Source: Betaproteobacteria bacterium
Lineage (GTDB): Bacteria > Pseudomonadota > Gammaproteobacteria > Burkholderiales > Casimicrobiaceae
Direction: 5' to 3'
DNA: 6,690 nt
NCBI GenBank assembly: GCA_005888955.1
Contig: VBCS01000231.1
Span: 1 to 6,690 of the forward strand
A program made the translations under genes and the position numbers. Every line of letters begins with the position of its first letter. Within the stretch, counting starts at the first letter, position 1. The notes beneath the pieces are model-generated. The model was not told the origin of the DNA. It saw only the letters and a list, made by a program, of their open reading frames with translations, and searched no databases. This document shows, piece after piece, positions 6,360-6,690 of the stretch.

Positions 6360-6690
6360 GGCGCGGCTCCTCCGTCCTTGTACGGGGTGCCAGCGGCAGT
6401 TTCGTCCTGATACCGGCCGGTCCCGAGGCTCGACGGACCCGCGCGGGCGTACTTGAAGATGAGGTAGAGCTCGACGATCAGCAACGCCGTGTAAAAAAGG
6501 ACGAATCCCGCCAAGCTGAAGCACAGCTGGCCCGTCGAGACCGAGGACACCGCCAGGTGGGTCGGCAGCACTTCACTGATCGCCCACGGTTGGCGGCCGT
6601 ACTCGGCGACGATCCAGCCCAGCTCGGCGGCAATCCACGGTAGCGGAATGCTCCACAGCGCCAGGTGCATGAGCCAGCGGCTGCGGTAGA
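6356..6690 (-). CDS. cydA: Cytochrome bd oxidase subunit I, C-terminal part
   Basis: Subunit I carries the three haems of the bd oxidase and reduces O2 to water with electrons from quinol. Only the last 110 residues lie in the window; the start is beyond the right edge. The visible part begins YRSRWLMHLALWSIPLPWIA, followed by GWIVAEYGRQPW, a hallmark of CydA; by comparison with E. coli its Trp and Glu correspond to W441 and E445, near haem b595. A final membrane helix (SLAGFVLFYTALLIVELYLIF) is followed by KYARAGPSSLGTGRYQDE, the Escherichia-type C-terminus rather than that of the cyanide-insensitive oxidase. The stop overlaps the cydB start by ATGA, so the two are translationally coupled. 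No damage is visible in this part. Confidence 0.95.
   Translation of the reverse strand, partial: YRSRWLMHLALWSIPLPWIAAELGWIVAEYGRQPWAISEVLPTHLAVSSVSTGQLCFSLAGFVLFYTALLIVELYLIFKYARAGPSSLGTGRYQDETAAGTPYKDGGAAP

Overview
The window is GC-rich chromosomal DNA, densely packed with genes. The gene set suggests a beta- or gammaproteobacterium, with Betaproteobacteria somewhat favoured. The evidence is a DUF2970 protein (a family mostly seen in those classes), an Escherichia-type cytochrome bd operon with CydX, a group I truncated globin with a lipoprotein signal, and a tryptophan 2,3-dioxygenase whose catalytic residues fall at the same numbers as in the Xanthomonas enzyme. Taxonomy here is inference from gene content only. 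No tRNA, rRNA, CRISPR array, insertion sequence or integrase was found.

Layout. (1) 2-1960, plus strand: the C-terminal ~650 residues of a YbbP-type FtsX-family ABC exporter permease; the start lies beyond the left edge. (2) 1961-2077: a non-coding gap holding a REP-like double-hairpin element (1964-2030) and a weak -10-like box before the next gene. (3) 2078-4179, plus: a two-gene tryptophan-degradation unit, tryptophan 2,3-dioxygenase (kynA) overlapping by ATGA with a divergent kynureninase-like PLP enzyme (kynU). (4) 4200-4439, minus: a 79-residue single-span DUF2970 membrane protein, convergent with kynU. (5) 4580-5032, plus: a lipoprotein group I truncated haemoglobin, divergent from DUF2970 across 140 bases. 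(6) 5114-6690, minus: a cytochrome bd quinol oxidase operon read in the order cydA (C-terminal part only), cydB, cydX.

How the genes fit together. KynA and KynU would open the indole ring of tryptophan and then release anthranilate and alanine from kynurenine. The arylformamidase that acts between them is not in the window. Cytochrome bd is a high-affinity oxygen-reducing terminal oxidase, and the neighbouring periplasm-facing globin may bind O2, NO or a related ligand beside it; this link is inferred from proximity only.

The two points most worth attention are in the right half. The cydB reading frame is broken: relative to E. coli CydB about 25 codons are replaced by 4 bases, putting the two halves in different frames. 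The globin has lost both usual polar distal residues (Tyr B10 and Gln E11 are Val and Leu) while keeping the proximal histidine. I see no clear evidence for a wholly new multi-gene system in this window.
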